Made by a program: the position numbers and the translations under genes. Positions 14,919-23,593 of a DNA stretch of 51,323 bases are shown here, piece by piece. How positions within the stretch are numbered: the first letter of the stretch is position 1; each line of letters starts with the position of its first letter. Where the stretch lies: the NCBI RefSeq assembly GCF_027622875.1, contig NZ_JAPZVP010000006.1, positions 63,200-114,522 of the forward strand, given 5' to 3'. The notes under the pieces were generated by a model, which worked only from the letters and a program-made list of their open reading frames with translations, ran no database searches and was not told where the DNA came from. This DNA is from Glycomyces luteolus. GTDB lineage: Bacteria; Actinomycetota; Actinomycetes; Mycobacteriales; Micromonosporaceae.

Positions 14919-16484
14919 ATGCACCTGCATGACCTGCTTGGCGAGGCATCTCAACTACTGCAGCAGGTCACCGACGCCGAAGGCTATGAGCGGCTGCTGC
15001 TGCAACTGGTGCGCGTCATGACGGCAGTCAACCCGGTGGCCGCCATAAAGTACGTGCAAGACTGGGGGCCTTGGGACCGGCCGCTGGAGCTGCTGTGCGC
15101 GGCTCTCGCCGAGGAATTGGTCCGCTCGGATCTCGACCTCGCTGAAAAGTTCGCCTGGTCCTTGATCGATCGGCAACACCACCTCAGGCAAGGGGCACTG
15201 ACCACCACGGCCGCGGCACTCGCGGAGAGCGCGCCAGACCGCGCGATCGCGCTGGCCCGTGCAGTGTTCGCGCCCAAAGATCGAATAGCGGCGTTCATCG
15301 CCATTGAGCGGGCAATTGCCGTGTCTCAACCGCGGCTGGCTCGCCTGTTGCTCGCCGATGCCGAAGCGCTACTCCCTCAAGTCGAGTTGACCGAGCGGTG
15401 GGAGGCACTGATAGCGGTGGCGGAGCGGCATGTCGACAGCGATGTCGCTCGCGCTGCGGCGCTTCTTTCCGAGGCGGAGCGGCTGGCTTGGGCAGACTGG
15501 GGCCGCCGGTCCACGGTTGATGCTCTAAGCCGTGTAGCGGCCGCCTTTGCGGCATTTGATGATCGCGCTGAATCGCTCACTGCCAGCGTTCTCGACCTCG
15601 GAGCCAATGCGCATCAGAGCCTCGGCCAGGTGGTGGCTGCCCTTGCTCGGGTCGATGTCCTCAGGGCCGAGCGTCTCGCCTACGTCATCGCCGATCGCGA
15701 AGGCCGGCGTGACCCTGGCACCGTCGTCGCCTTGGTCAGCGAGCTGACGCCGACGGCGCCTGACTTGGCACTACGGCTGGTGCAGGGAATTTCCAACGTG
15801 GACTTGGAACGTGATGCAGCGTTGGGGGATCTGGTGACGTTCTGGGCGCCGCGCGACCAGAACCGGGCCGAGCGCGCTGCCCATCTCGTTGCGGATGAAG
15901 CGGATCGCGCAGCCGCGCTCTTCGAGGTGGCCGCCGCATTCGCATCGGTTGACCTAGCGCGGGCCCGGCACCTCGCTGCCGAAGCCGGCAAGCTCTCCCC
16001 AGAGGGGGCGGAACCGGAAGAGCTTCTCGCCAATGCGGCGATCGCGGCGTCGCTAGCCGCCGCCGACTCCGAGGCGGCCATGCCTTACGCGAAGAGGGGG
16101 CTCCACCTCTACCAGAACAGTAATCGGACGTTGAGGCCGGATTTGGTCACCGCTCTCGCACAGTCCTTCCTGCCGCTCGACCCCGACCGCGGCGACGAAC
16201 TGCTGAACGATGCCGAATCATTCACCCAAGCGCTGATTTCCCACTCAGAGGCACGCGAGGACGATGGTGAAATGGTGACCAGGCTGAGAAGCATCCATCA
16301 GTCTGAGCTGGTAGAGGGCATCCGCGCCCTTGCCATGGTGTCACCTGAACGTGCAGAAACGTGCGCACGTCGGATCCCGGAGTCGCTTCCCTTGACCAGA
16401 GCCAGGGCGTTCGTCACCGTCGCAGCAGCGTATGCCGGTCAGACTCGCCTCTGTACCTCCGGGTCCAGCCTCCGGCATCGGTAG
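14919..16484 (+). CDS. helical-repeat arm, probably the C-terminal part of the caspase protein
   Basis: This is a 521-aa product if started at ATG 14919, which has no good ribosome site. The frame is open from well upstream and carries caspase-like sequence from 14775, so it more likely belongs to the caspase polypeptide. It is built of helical repeats of about 35 residues with the pattern D..RAERLA..I.D...R..AL (for example RAERLAYVIADREGRRDP and RAERAAHLVADEADRAAAL). Similar repeat arms sit on actinobacterial caspase and NTPase conflict proteins and presumably sense or bind a trigger. The end (TRLCTSGSSLRHR) departs from the pattern. Confidence 0.65.
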   Translation: MHLHDLLGEASQLLQQVTDAEGYERLLLQLVRVMTAVNPVAAIKYVQDWGPWDRPLELLCAALAEELVRSDLDLAEKFAWSLIDRQHHLRQGALTTTAAALAESAPDRAIALARAVFAPKDRIAAFIAIERAIAVSQPRLARLLLADAEALLPQVELTERWEALIAVAERHVDSDVARAAALLSEAERLAWADWGRRSTVDALSRVAAAFAAFDDRAESLTASVLDLGANAHQSLGQVVAALARVDVLRAERLAYVIADREGRRDPGTVVALVSELTPTAPDLALRLVQGISNVDLERDAALGDLVTFWAPRDQNRAERAAHLVADEADRAAALFEVAAAFASVDLARARHLAAEAGKLSPEGAEPEELLANAAIAASLAAADSEAAMPYAKRGLHLYQNSNRTLRPDLVTALAQSFLPLDPDRGDELLNDAESFTQALISHSEAREDDGEMVTRLRSIHQSELVEGIRALAMVSPERAETCARRIPESLPLTRARAFVTVAAAYAGQTRLCTSGSSLRHR

Positions 16485-16769
16485 CGGGCAGCGCGACCGG
16501 ATACGACCCAGGTTTCGAAGCGCGGGAACGGGGGTGGGGGCCGGACGATGCAAGGCTGGGGTATCGGATGACGGAGCTGGGAATCCGAACTCGGGGACGG
16601 GGCCCTGCGGGAATATGACTATATATTCGGAGTTCGCTTTGGGGTTCGTCGTGCGCGGTGAGCTGGGCGTATGCGGGGTGCGCGGCACTGATCGTGTGGA
16701 TGGGGCTGTGGATGCCCGATTGGATGGGTCAGCTTGGATGGTGCAGCTTGGATGATGCTGTGGTGGCCC
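16485..16769. other. non-coding gap with an A/T-rich inverted repeat
   Basis: No gene is supported between the two convergent genes. It holds GAATAT at 16611-16616 paired with ATATTC at 16623-16628 in otherwise G/C-rich DNA, one GGGGTGCGCGGC core near 16675-16686, and a direct repeat CAGCTTGGATG at 16730-16740 and 16744-16754. Lying next to the replication-relaxation gene, it is a candidate origin or nick region. Confidence 0.35.
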
Positions 16770-17612
16770 TCAGCGGGCAAGGGACTCCAGACTCGTGGCT
16801 TGTTCGGAGCCGAGGAGTTGCCATCGGTGATCGGTGAGGACACCGGTGTCGACGGATCGCACGTCGGGGTCGGCGGGCAGCGGTTCGGTGATGGCCGCGG
16901 CGACGGTGAGGTCACCGGTGGGTGGGCAGACGCGGCGGAGCCCGTTGAGCCGACGCGGGCCGTTGAGCCCGAACAGAAGGATGCGGTCGCCGAGCGCGCC
17001 AGCGAGGCGGCCGGTCCGGTAGTGGGTGATCTTCTCGGCGAGTATTGCAAGAGGTTCGGTGCCGCGGTCGTGCTCGTACCACAGCCGCAGCTTGCGGCCA
17101 TCGTCCCACGTGAGTTCCCCGGCAGCATCGGGTCGGGCGTGGATGATCTCGGCGCTGGCTGCAGCTTCGGGAAGCCATTCACTGACACGGGCACGTCCTG
17201 TGGCACGTGCGGCGAGGTGTAGTTGAGCGAAGAACGCGTTGACAGCTTCGCGGTGAGGCCGGTGCGCGGAATGGAAGACCTGCTGGGCGGTCCAGGCTGC
17301 CGCGGCGCGGGTGGGCGGGGTGGTGCCAGCTCGCAGGGCGCAGATGGCGGCACCGCCCCAGTCGAGGGTGTAGCGGTAGGCGCGGGAGCCGGTGACACGG
17401 CTGCGGGTGAGCAGCCCGAGGTCGCACAGCTCGTTGAGGCGGATGGCGGCAAGGCGCCTACGGGTGAAGAACACCGCGGCGACGATGCTGGTGGTGGCGA
17501 TACGGTGCTGGGCGAAGAACTCGAGCACGGCGTAGTCGCGGGCGGTGAGCCGCCTGGCGAGGCCGGCGAGGGCCTCGGCATCGGTGCGGGAGCGGCGGAC
17601 AGCATTCATCAT
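16770..17612 (-). CDS. replication-relaxation family protein, 280 aa
   Basis: The N-terminal part is a winged helix typical of the Replic_Relax family (TARDYAVLEFFAQHRIATTS, then LNELCDLGLLTRSRV). A C-terminal region with YEHDRGTEPLAILAEKITHY recalls the conserved acidic/His end of these plasmid proteins. The family is found beside coupling proteins on actinobacterial and firmicute conjugative elements and is thought to act on transfer or replication DNA. Its start overlaps the stop of the coupling ATPase (17609-17612). It is the last gene of the leftward transfer operon. Confidence 0.8.
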   Translation of the reverse strand: MMNAVRRSRTDAEALAGLARRLTARDYAVLEFFAQHRIATTSIVAAVFFTRRRLAAIRLNELCDLGLLTRSRVTGSRAYRYTLDWGGAAICALRAGTTPPTRAAAAWTAQQVFHSAHRPHREAVNAFFAQLHLAARATGRARVSEWLPEAAASAEIIHARPDAAGELTWDDGRKLRLWYEHDRGTEPLAILAEKITHYRTGRLAGALGDRILLFGLNGPRRLNGLRRVCPPTGDLTVAAAITEPLPADPDVRSVDTGVLTDHRWQLLGSEQATSLESLAR

Positions 17613-19939
17613 GGCTCCCAGGTGAAGGCGCGGTGCCGCGCGGCTCCGGCGCGGATGGTCTCGGCTTCGCCGACCGCCTCGGGCGGCGGCAGCGTCTGGA
17701 GCGTGAAAGCCGGCAGCGGGGCGCCGGCGGCGATGGTGCGGCAGGCCGCAGTGTAGGCGCCCAGGTGGACCAGGTCATGGTCATCCAGGTGCGGGAGGGT
17801 ATGCGCGGCAAGGACTTTCGCATCCCTGGGCGAGGTCGAGAAGATGATCTTGGTGCGGGCGTTCGCATCGAGGGTCTCGGCGAGTTCCTTGGGGAGCTGC
17901 CCGAGGTGCTGGTGGGCGAACACGAAGGAGAGTTTCAGCTTCCTGGCCTCGGCGAACATGTCGGAGAGGATCTGGGGGAACTGGAGCCAGTTGTGGCCCT
18001 CGTCCGCGTACAGCACGCAGTCCTTGCGATCTTCCATCCGCTGGGATTGGCGCGGCAGGACAGCTTGCCACACCTGGGCGGCGATGTTGGAGCCGAGGAA
18101 TTTGGACGCGTCGTTGCCCAATTCGCCCTTGGGGAGCCGGGCGAGGATGATCCCGCCGTTGTCCAGGGCGCGAGGCAGGTTGATGCAGTATTCCTCGAGC
18201 GGGTCGCCGATGGTGTCGCGGATGAACTTCCGGGACAGAAGGGTGCGCAGGCGCGAGAGCACCGGCCCGGATGCCTGGGTCTGCACGCCGATGGGCAAGG
18301 CATCGAACCAGTTCCAGAAGCCGCGCAGGACGGTGTCGTCCTTGATGTTGGTGACCAGGGGCGCGCGTTCAGCCTTGTCGGCGAGGATGATCGGCAGCGC
18401 CGAGAGGCCGGCGAGGTCGCGCTGCTGGAGTTGGGCCTGGGTGCGCAGGGCCTGGCGGGCGATGTCGTCGGCCCGGGGCCCCCAGTGGTCGGGCCACAGC
18501 TGGCGCCAGATCCCGACGAGGTAGTCGATGGCGATCTCGGCGTCGGGGGCACGCAGCACCGGCGGCAGTCCCGGCGGCGGGGCATCGGAGGCGGGGTCGA
18601 TGAGGACCACCCGCCCGGCCACGGTGGCAGGGTCAAGCCGGTCGAGGACGTCACGGACCAGGTCACCGTGAGGGTCGAGGACTACCACGGCCCGCTTGTC
18701 GCGGATGTCCTGCAAGATCATGTTCACCATGAGCGTGGACTTGCCTGAGCCGGTCGCGCCGATCAGGTGCGCGTGGTAGCGCCCGTCGGCCGCGGCGAGG
18801 GCGATCTTGCGGCCAGAGAGGGCGGCGACGCCGAGCGTCTTGGTGCCCCGGCCCCCTGACGGGACTTCGGGCGCGGGTGCGATCGGGCGGGCCCCGGCGC
18901 GGGCGAGCGCGGGCATGACAGCGTCGGCCGGCACATGGGCGACAGCAGCGAGCTCGGCGGCCGAGACCAGCACACCCGGCCCGCCACTCCATGCGTTGAC
19001 CGCCGCGGCGATGCGCGGGGCCTTCCTGCGCCGCCACGCCCCGCCCAGGACCCCGGCCGTTCCGGCAGCGAGGTCACGCGCTGCAGCGACGGCGTGCGGG
19101 CGCCCGGCGGTGGTGGCGACGGCGTAGCGGACCCGCATCGACCACAGCGTCCCCGAGGCGAGCCGCTCAGCGACCAGCTTGCGGTGCTGAGCAATCCATG
19201 CCGGCTCGGGCATGGGCCGGCCGCTCTTGTGGTGGCCGGCACCGGGGGTGAACAGGTCGAGCACCTCGCCCAGCAGCGACCCGCTGGACTTCGGCCCGGC
19301 GGCGGCCTTCGCCGCCAGGCGGACCTGGCGTCTGCTCGGCGGCGCAGCGACCACCTGCATGATGCGGACATCATCGGCGCGGTTCGACGTCCCCGCGGCA
19401 ACGAGCCCGCGGAGCACTTCCCCGGCCTCGATCCCCGCCACCAGCGGCAGCGCACCGACTCCGCGCTTGGCGAGCGTGAACGTCCCGCCCTCGATGCGGA
19501 CCCGCTCTCCAACCGGGAGCGGCGGCTGGGCCTCGACGACGGTGCAAACCGCACCGGGCCACGCTGCGTCGACCGCGTGGGTGACCTGGCTGGTCGCCAC
19601 CGTGCCGGGCACCCAGATGCGCACCGTGAGCCGCTGCCCGACAAAGCAATACTCGAAGATCAAGTGCGGCTGGCCCGACCACCAGCGCCGCCACCGGCCA
19701 TGCTCGATCGCACTCAGGTGCTTCCACGCCAGGACCGCAGCCTTCGCATCGACCTCAGGCGGCGCCTCGATCCGGACGTAGCGGGCCCCCTCCCGCCAAG
19801 CGGCGGCCGAACTCCGGCGGGCACTGGCGCGCAAGATCGCCACCGACAACCCCACAGCCAGGGCGATGACGGTAATCGAGACCAGTAGCACCGGTGACAG
19901 ACCCAGCCGAGCAAGCGACTCCGAAACCCAGGCAATCAC
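17609..19939 (-). CDS. type IV coupling ATPase (VirD4/TraD/HerA-like), 776 aa
   Basis: One N-terminal membrane helix (SPVLLVSITVIALAVGLSVA, residues 15-34) is followed by a soluble region. The P-loop ATPase has Walker A GATGSGKST at 394-402, LDPHGD at 421-426, and a Walker B/sensor block with VLYADEGHNWLQFPQIL and FAHQHLGQLPKELAETLDAN. This is the DNA pump that couples the relaxosome to the type IV channel at the membrane. Both ends overlap neighbours by four bases (ATGA), so it is translated with the wall hydrolase and the replication-relaxation protein. Confidence 0.88.
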   Translation of the reverse strand: MIAWVSESLARLGLSPVLLVSITVIALAVGLSVAILRASARRSSAAAWREGARYVRIEAPPEVDAKAAVLAWKHLSAIEHGRWRRWWSGQPHLIFEYCFVGQRLTVRIWVPGTVATSQVTHAVDAAWPGAVCTVVEAQPPLPVGERVRIEGGTFTLAKRGVGALPLVAGIEAGEVLRGLVAAGTSNRADDVRIMQVVAAPPSRRQVRLAAKAAAGPKSSGSLLGEVLDLFTPGAGHHKSGRPMPEPAWIAQHRKLVAERLASGTLWSMRVRYAVATTAGRPHAVAAARDLAAGTAGVLGGAWRRRKAPRIAAAVNAWSGGPGVLVSAAELAAVAHVPADAVMPALARAGARPIAPAPEVPSGGRGTKTLGVAALSGRKIALAAADGRYHAHLIGATGSGKSTLMVNMILQDIRDKRAVVVLDPHGDLVRDVLDRLDPATVAGRVVLIDPASDAPPPGLPPVLRAPDAEIAIDYLVGIWRQLWPDHWGPRADDIARQALRTQAQLQQRDLAGLSALPIILADKAERAPLVTNIKDDTVLRGFWNWFDALPIGVQTQASGPVLSRLRTLLSRKFIRDTIGDPLEEYCINLPRALDNGGIILARLPKGELGNDASKFLGSNIAAQVWQAVLPRQSQRMEDRKDCVLYADEGHNWLQFPQILSDMFAEARKLKLSFVFAHQHLGQLPKELAETLDANARTKIIFSTSPRDAKVLAAHTLPHLDDHDLVHLGAYTAACRTIAAGAPLPAFTLQTLPPPEAVGEAETIRAGAARHRAFTWEP

Positions 19940-20988
19940 AGCGTCACCTCTCTCGACTCGAAGAAGTCCACAGGGGATATCGCGGTGTCGAAGTTCGGCT
20001 GGTGGCTGCGATGCACCTCCAGATGCAGGTGGGGGCCGCTTGATCGTCCGGAGGAGCCGACGTAGCCGAGGAGATCGCCGGCCGCGACGGTGTCACCAAC
20101 GCTCACCCCGGGACGCGAGCCCATGTGGCAGTAGCGGGTCAGCACCGAGTCGGCGTGGGCGATCTCGACATACCAGCCGCAGCCCATCATCGTCGGGTTC
20201 CCGTCGACATCGCACGAGTACTGCCTCCCAGCCGGCGTGCGGGCGTTGCACACCACCGTGACGACCTCGCCGGCCGAGGCGGCGAGAATCGGCTCACCGC
20301 GCGGGGCGCCGAGGTCGACACCGTTGTGGGTCGGACGCTCGGCCGTTCGCCAGCCGGAGTTGACCCCGTATCCGGCGACGGGGTGGATCCACTCGCAGGC
20401 ACCGGCCGCCTCGACGGCGGCTCGTGCGCCCGCTTCGTCATCGGCGTACGCATCCGGGTACGCGGACACCTGGACCTCCTGGGCGGCAACGGTGACTGGG
20501 AGGTCCTCCCAGCCGTCGATGCGTTCCAGCGCGTCATAGAACAAGTCGGCCGAACCGGCAGGGTCCATGAGCACTTCCACAGGGCCCCAATGGGGTCGCT
20601 GCTGGTAGATGCCGATGCTGTCGTGGTCGCCTCCCTCGCCGTCGTGCGGGAAGTCGTAGCTTGCCGGGACTGCCGGGTTGGCGAGGACTCTGATCCCCGA
20701 CTCCTGCATCGCGGTGGCAAGCGCGACCACGGCAGCCTGTTCAGGCAGGTCGCGCGCGGCGGCGGTCTGCACGATCGTGACCGCATGCTCCGCCTGGGTC
20801 GTCCCATAACCGTCCCCGAGCGCGTCGGCGACGGCCTCGAGGTCGGCCTCGCTCGCGGCACAGAAACCGGCACCCGCACCTGCGCCGATCGCGTGGTGCC
20901 GGTCCTGCTGAGCGGCACCGATCGCGACGACCATGCACCCGCCCACCACCATGGAGATGAGCACGCCGAGCACGAAGAGCCGCTTCAT
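19936..20988 (-). CDS. transfer-associated cell-wall hydrolase: transglycosylase-like plus M23 peptidase, 350 aa
   Basis: ATG 20988 overlaps the VirB4 stop; the frame open to 22566 is an artefact of G/C-rich DNA. Residues 3-25 are a signal anchor (LFVLGVLISMVVGGCMV). A lysozyme-like part follows (ALATAMQESGIRVLANPAVP, with Glu96 as probable catalytic residue, then SIGIYQQRP). The C-terminal M23 endopeptidase has H221 and D225 (THNGVDLG) and HLHLEVH at 320-326. It should open the peptidoglycan for the channel, as VirB1/TraG-type hydrolases do. Cys residues in the M23 part fit an extracytoplasmic location. Confidence 0.85.
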   Translation of the reverse strand: MKRLFVLGVLISMVVGGCMVVAIGAAQQDRHHAIGAGAGAGFCAASEADLEAVADALGDGYGTTQAEHAVTIVQTAAARDLPEQAAVVALATAMQESGIRVLANPAVPASYDFPHDGEGGDHDSIGIYQQRPHWGPVEVLMDPAGSADLFYDALERIDGWEDLPVTVAAQEVQVSAYPDAYADDEAGARAAVEAAGACEWIHPVAGYGVNSGWRTAERPTHNGVDLGAPRGEPILAASAGEVVTVVCNARTPAGRQYSCDVDGNPTMMGCGWYVEIAHADSVLTRYCHMGSRPGVSVGDTVAAGDLLGYVGSSGRSSGPHLHLEVHRSHQPNFDTAISPVDFFESREVTL

Positions 20989-22718
20989 GACCGGCTCCCC
21001 GCGGACAGGCCGGTCAGGGCTAGGCGGTGCTCCTCGGGGCTGGCGATAGCCCGGAACGCGACGTGCGCGCCGCCGCCCAGGAGCAGGCCCTCGCCCAGGC
21101 GGGCCGAGCCGATGAGCGCGGTCTCCGCGGCGGTGAGTTTGAACGCGGCAGCGACGGCGTCGATCGCTTGCGCTGCTTGGCGCATGATGATCTGCGTGGC
21201 GGCGTTGTGGATGACGGTGCGCCCGAGCTCGGAGCCGGTGACGTCTTCGGCGTCCTGGGTGACGACCGCGAGACCGCAGTTGCGCTTTCTGGCCGACTTC
21301 GCGAGCCGGGAGAGCCAGGCGGCGCCCTGGCCGGTGCGCAGCATCAGCCACGCCTCGTCCACGACCACGAGCGTCCGGGAACCACCGGGGCGCAGCGACC
21401 GCCATATCTGGTCGAGGACCAGCAGCGTGACCACCGGGGCCAGCTCCGGCGGCACCGACGCCAGATCCCACACCTCCAAAGGCGAACGCGCCCCCGCCGA
21501 CGCGGCAGCGGTGTCGCTGGTGTCGAAGACGGTGCCGGCCCCGACCCATGGGTCGAGGCGGGCGGCGAGATCGGCGCCGACCCCGTCGGTGGCGAGGACG
21601 GCGGCGACGTCGGCCATCGAGGGGGCCTGCCGGGCCCACGTGGCCCGGTCCTCGCCGATCCCGGCCGCCTCGTAGCAGGCCGCGACCGCGCGTTGCAGCA
21701 CAGCGGCTTCGGCGCCGGTGAGCTTCTCGCCCAGCAGGGTCTCCACGACGGTGCCGGCGAACAGGCGGCGGCGGGCGAACTCGTCGGCCTCGCCCTCGAG
21801 CGGCATCGCCAGCGGATTCAGACGCGCACCCGGGCTGCCGGGGCGGTGGATGGTGCCGCCGACGTGCGCGGCGAGGTCCAGGTACTCGGATTCGGGGTCG
21901 ACCACGACCACTCGGACGCTCTGGTAGAGCTCCCGCAGGATCGTGGTCTTCGTCAGGTAAGACTTGCCTGCCCCGCTGCGGGCGATGGTGACGGAGTTGT
22001 GGTTGTCCATGGACGCCCACCGGTCCCACATGACCGGCGACCCCGAATACAGATTCACCCCGTACAGGACCGCTGAGTCGGGGACGGGTCCGTCCATATC
22101 CGGTGAAGCGAACGGGAAGGCCGCGGCGGCAGTGGGCGTGTCGACCGTCCGGTGCGCACCGACCGGGTCGATCCCGAACGGGACCCCCGCGATCAGCCCC
22201 GGCAGCTGCCGCGCCGTCGCTGGGCGGACGTCGACCATCGCCGCCGCCGCCCGCGACCGGACCCGCGCGCACACCAAGTCCAGCTCGGCCGGGGTCTCGG
22301 CATGCACGGTCAGGTAGACCGCCTGGCGGTGGAGCTGGGAGTGACCGCGGGCGACTTGCGCGGCGAGGTCGGCCGCGTCCGCGGCAGCGGCCTCCACGGC
22401 CGGGTCGTCGAGCCGGCCCCGCACCGCCTGGTAGCGGCGCTGGGACTCGAACCGAGAACGCCGCCGCTGCAGCTGACTCGCCGCGACCTGCGCCGCCACC
22501 CCGTCCAGGTGGAGGGTGAGCGAGACACGCGAGCCCGGCACCGCCAACTGCGCGGCCCACCCCCACGGCAGGGTCGCCGGGTAGCCGGTCACCAGCAGCA
22601 CCGCGGCCCAGGAGTCACCGATACGGACCCGGCGCATCTCGAATACGGCCGTGTCGGGCCACAAGTCGGCCTCGAGCGCTGCGCTGGTGCGGCGGTAGTT
22701 GAACAGGTTGCGGTTCAT
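20985..22718 (-). CDS. VirB4-type conjugation ATPase, 577 aa
   Basis: This is a VirB4/TraE-type ATPase. Walker A (ARSGAGKSYLTK) is at about 247-258. A VVVVDPESEYLDLA strand follows, then TLVVVDEAWLML as Walker B and VVTQDAEDV beyond it. An N-terminal helix-rich region holds the VirB4 scaffold (SRVSLTLHLDG and QLQRRRSRFESQRRYQ). It energises channel assembly at the inner membrane. It is a little shorter than Gram-negative VirB4 but usual for actinobacterial elements. It overlaps both neighbours by four bases. Confidence 0.88.
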   Translation of the reverse strand: MNRNLFNYRRTSAALEADLWPDTAVFEMRRVRIGDSWAAVLLVTGYPATLPWGWAAQLAVPGSRVSLTLHLDGVAAQVAASQLQRRRSRFESQRRYQAVRGRLDDPAVEAAAADAADLAAQVARGHSQLHRQAVYLTVHAETPAELDLVCARVRSRAAAAMVDVRPATARQLPGLIAGVPFGIDPVGAHRTVDTPTAAAAFPFASPDMDGPVPDSAVLYGVNLYSGSPVMWDRWASMDNHNSVTIARSGAGKSYLTKTTILRELYQSVRVVVVDPESEYLDLAAHVGGTIHRPGSPGARLNPLAMPLEGEADEFARRRLFAGTVVETLLGEKLTGAEAAVLQRAVAACYEAAGIGEDRATWARQAPSMADVAAVLATDGVGADLAARLDPWVGAGTVFDTSDTAAASAGARSPLEVWDLASVPPELAPVVTLLVLDQIWRSLRPGGSRTLVVVDEAWLMLRTGQGAAWLSRLAKSARKRNCGLAVVTQDAEDVTGSELGRTVIHNAATQIIMRQAAQAIDAVAAAFKLTAAETALIGSARLGEGLLLGGGAHVAFRAIASPEEHRLALTGLSAGSRS

Positions 22719-23593
22719 CGTGACCAGCTCCCGAATGCGGCGTCGGCGGTACCGAATGGATCGAGGCCGAACCGGATGCGCTCGGCGAGGGCGGCGCGGT
22801 CCAGGCGGTGGGCGTCGGCGCCGATCTGGGCGCAGAACGCCTCCACCTGACCCGCAGCTCGGATGGCGGCGTCGGCGTCGGGGCCGGCGACGACCACGGT
22901 GACTTCACGGCCCAGCAGCTGATGCCCGGCGGTAAGCGAGGCGAGCCAGGCGCGGTGCGCCTCGGCTGCGGACCGCAGTGGCACCGGCAGCGCTGCGGCG
23001 CGGGTGTCGAGGCCGGCGAGGTAGCCGGTGAGGTCGACCGGCCGCTGCGTCACGCACACCTGGAGGTGGCCCTCTAGGGCGTGGAGTAGGCGGGCGAACG
23101 CCTCGCACAGCGCGGCCTGCTCGGAGCCCGAGCGCAGGTCGAAGTTGACGCACCCGGCCGCGACTGCGACCGCGCACTTCCCGCCGAAGTCGATGACGCC
23201 GTCGTCATCGACACCGTCCACCGGTGCCGGGACCGGCCGGACCCGGCTCAAGCGGCCTTTGCGCCCGGACGTGGCCGCGGCGGCTTTGACAGCGGCGGGA
23301 TCGGGGGTTCCGGCGGCGAGCGGCCGACGCGGGGCGCGCAGCGCGGCCCACACCAGCCGGTCCAACGTGGTGCCGTCCCTGCGTGCGAGTGCGAGCACGA
23401 ACGCCGCCGCAGCGAGCGGCGCGGAGACCAGCAGCAACAGCATCGGGTGAACCTGGCCGGCCAGGGCCTGCCACAGGCCCCACAGGGTCAGCGCCGCAGG
23501 AGTGAGGACCGCGACTTGGCGAGCCGTGAGGTTGAACAACAGCTTGTCCGGCAGATCCAGGTCGGCTGGGACGTAGACGCCGCGTTCCATCAC
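22715..23593 (-). CDS. PrgI-like / SCO6880-like transfer protein, 292 aa
   Basis: The start VYVPADLDLPDKLLFNLTAR followed by two membrane helices (about residues 28-45 and 52-70) is the PrgI/SCO6880 layout found directly upstream of VirB4 genes in Gram-positive transfer systems, where it replaces VirB3. The rest is a cytoplasmic domain with alternating strands (GKCAVAVAAGCVNFDL, then LLGREVTVVVAGPDADAA). It overlaps VirB4 and the VirB6-like gene by four bases each. Confidence 0.8.
   Translation of the reverse strand: MMERGVYVPADLDLPDKLLFNLTARQVAVLTPAALTLWGLWQALAGQVHPMLLLLVSAPLAAAAFVLALARRDGTTLDRLVWAALRAPRRPLAAGTPDPAAVKAAAATSGRKGRLSRVRPVPAPVDGVDDDGVIDFGGKCAVAVAAGCVNFDLRSGSEQAALCEAFARLLHALEGHLQVCVTQRPVDLTGYLAGLDTRAAALPVPLRSAAEAHRAWLASLTAGHQLLGREVTVVVAGPDADAAIRAAGQVEAFCAQIGADAHRLDRAALAERIRFGLDPFGTADAAFGSWSR

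Noticed and set aside
20989..22566. N-terminal extension of the wall hydrolase frame
   Set aside because: It lies entirely across VirB4 in another frame and is low-complexity; the real start at 20988 overlaps the VirB4 stop.
22103..22850. Long plus-strand open frames opposite the VirB4 gene
   Set aside because: Arg/Pro/Gly-rich shadow frames typical of high-GC DNA; no ribosome site and no domain, while the minus strand has an intact VirB4.
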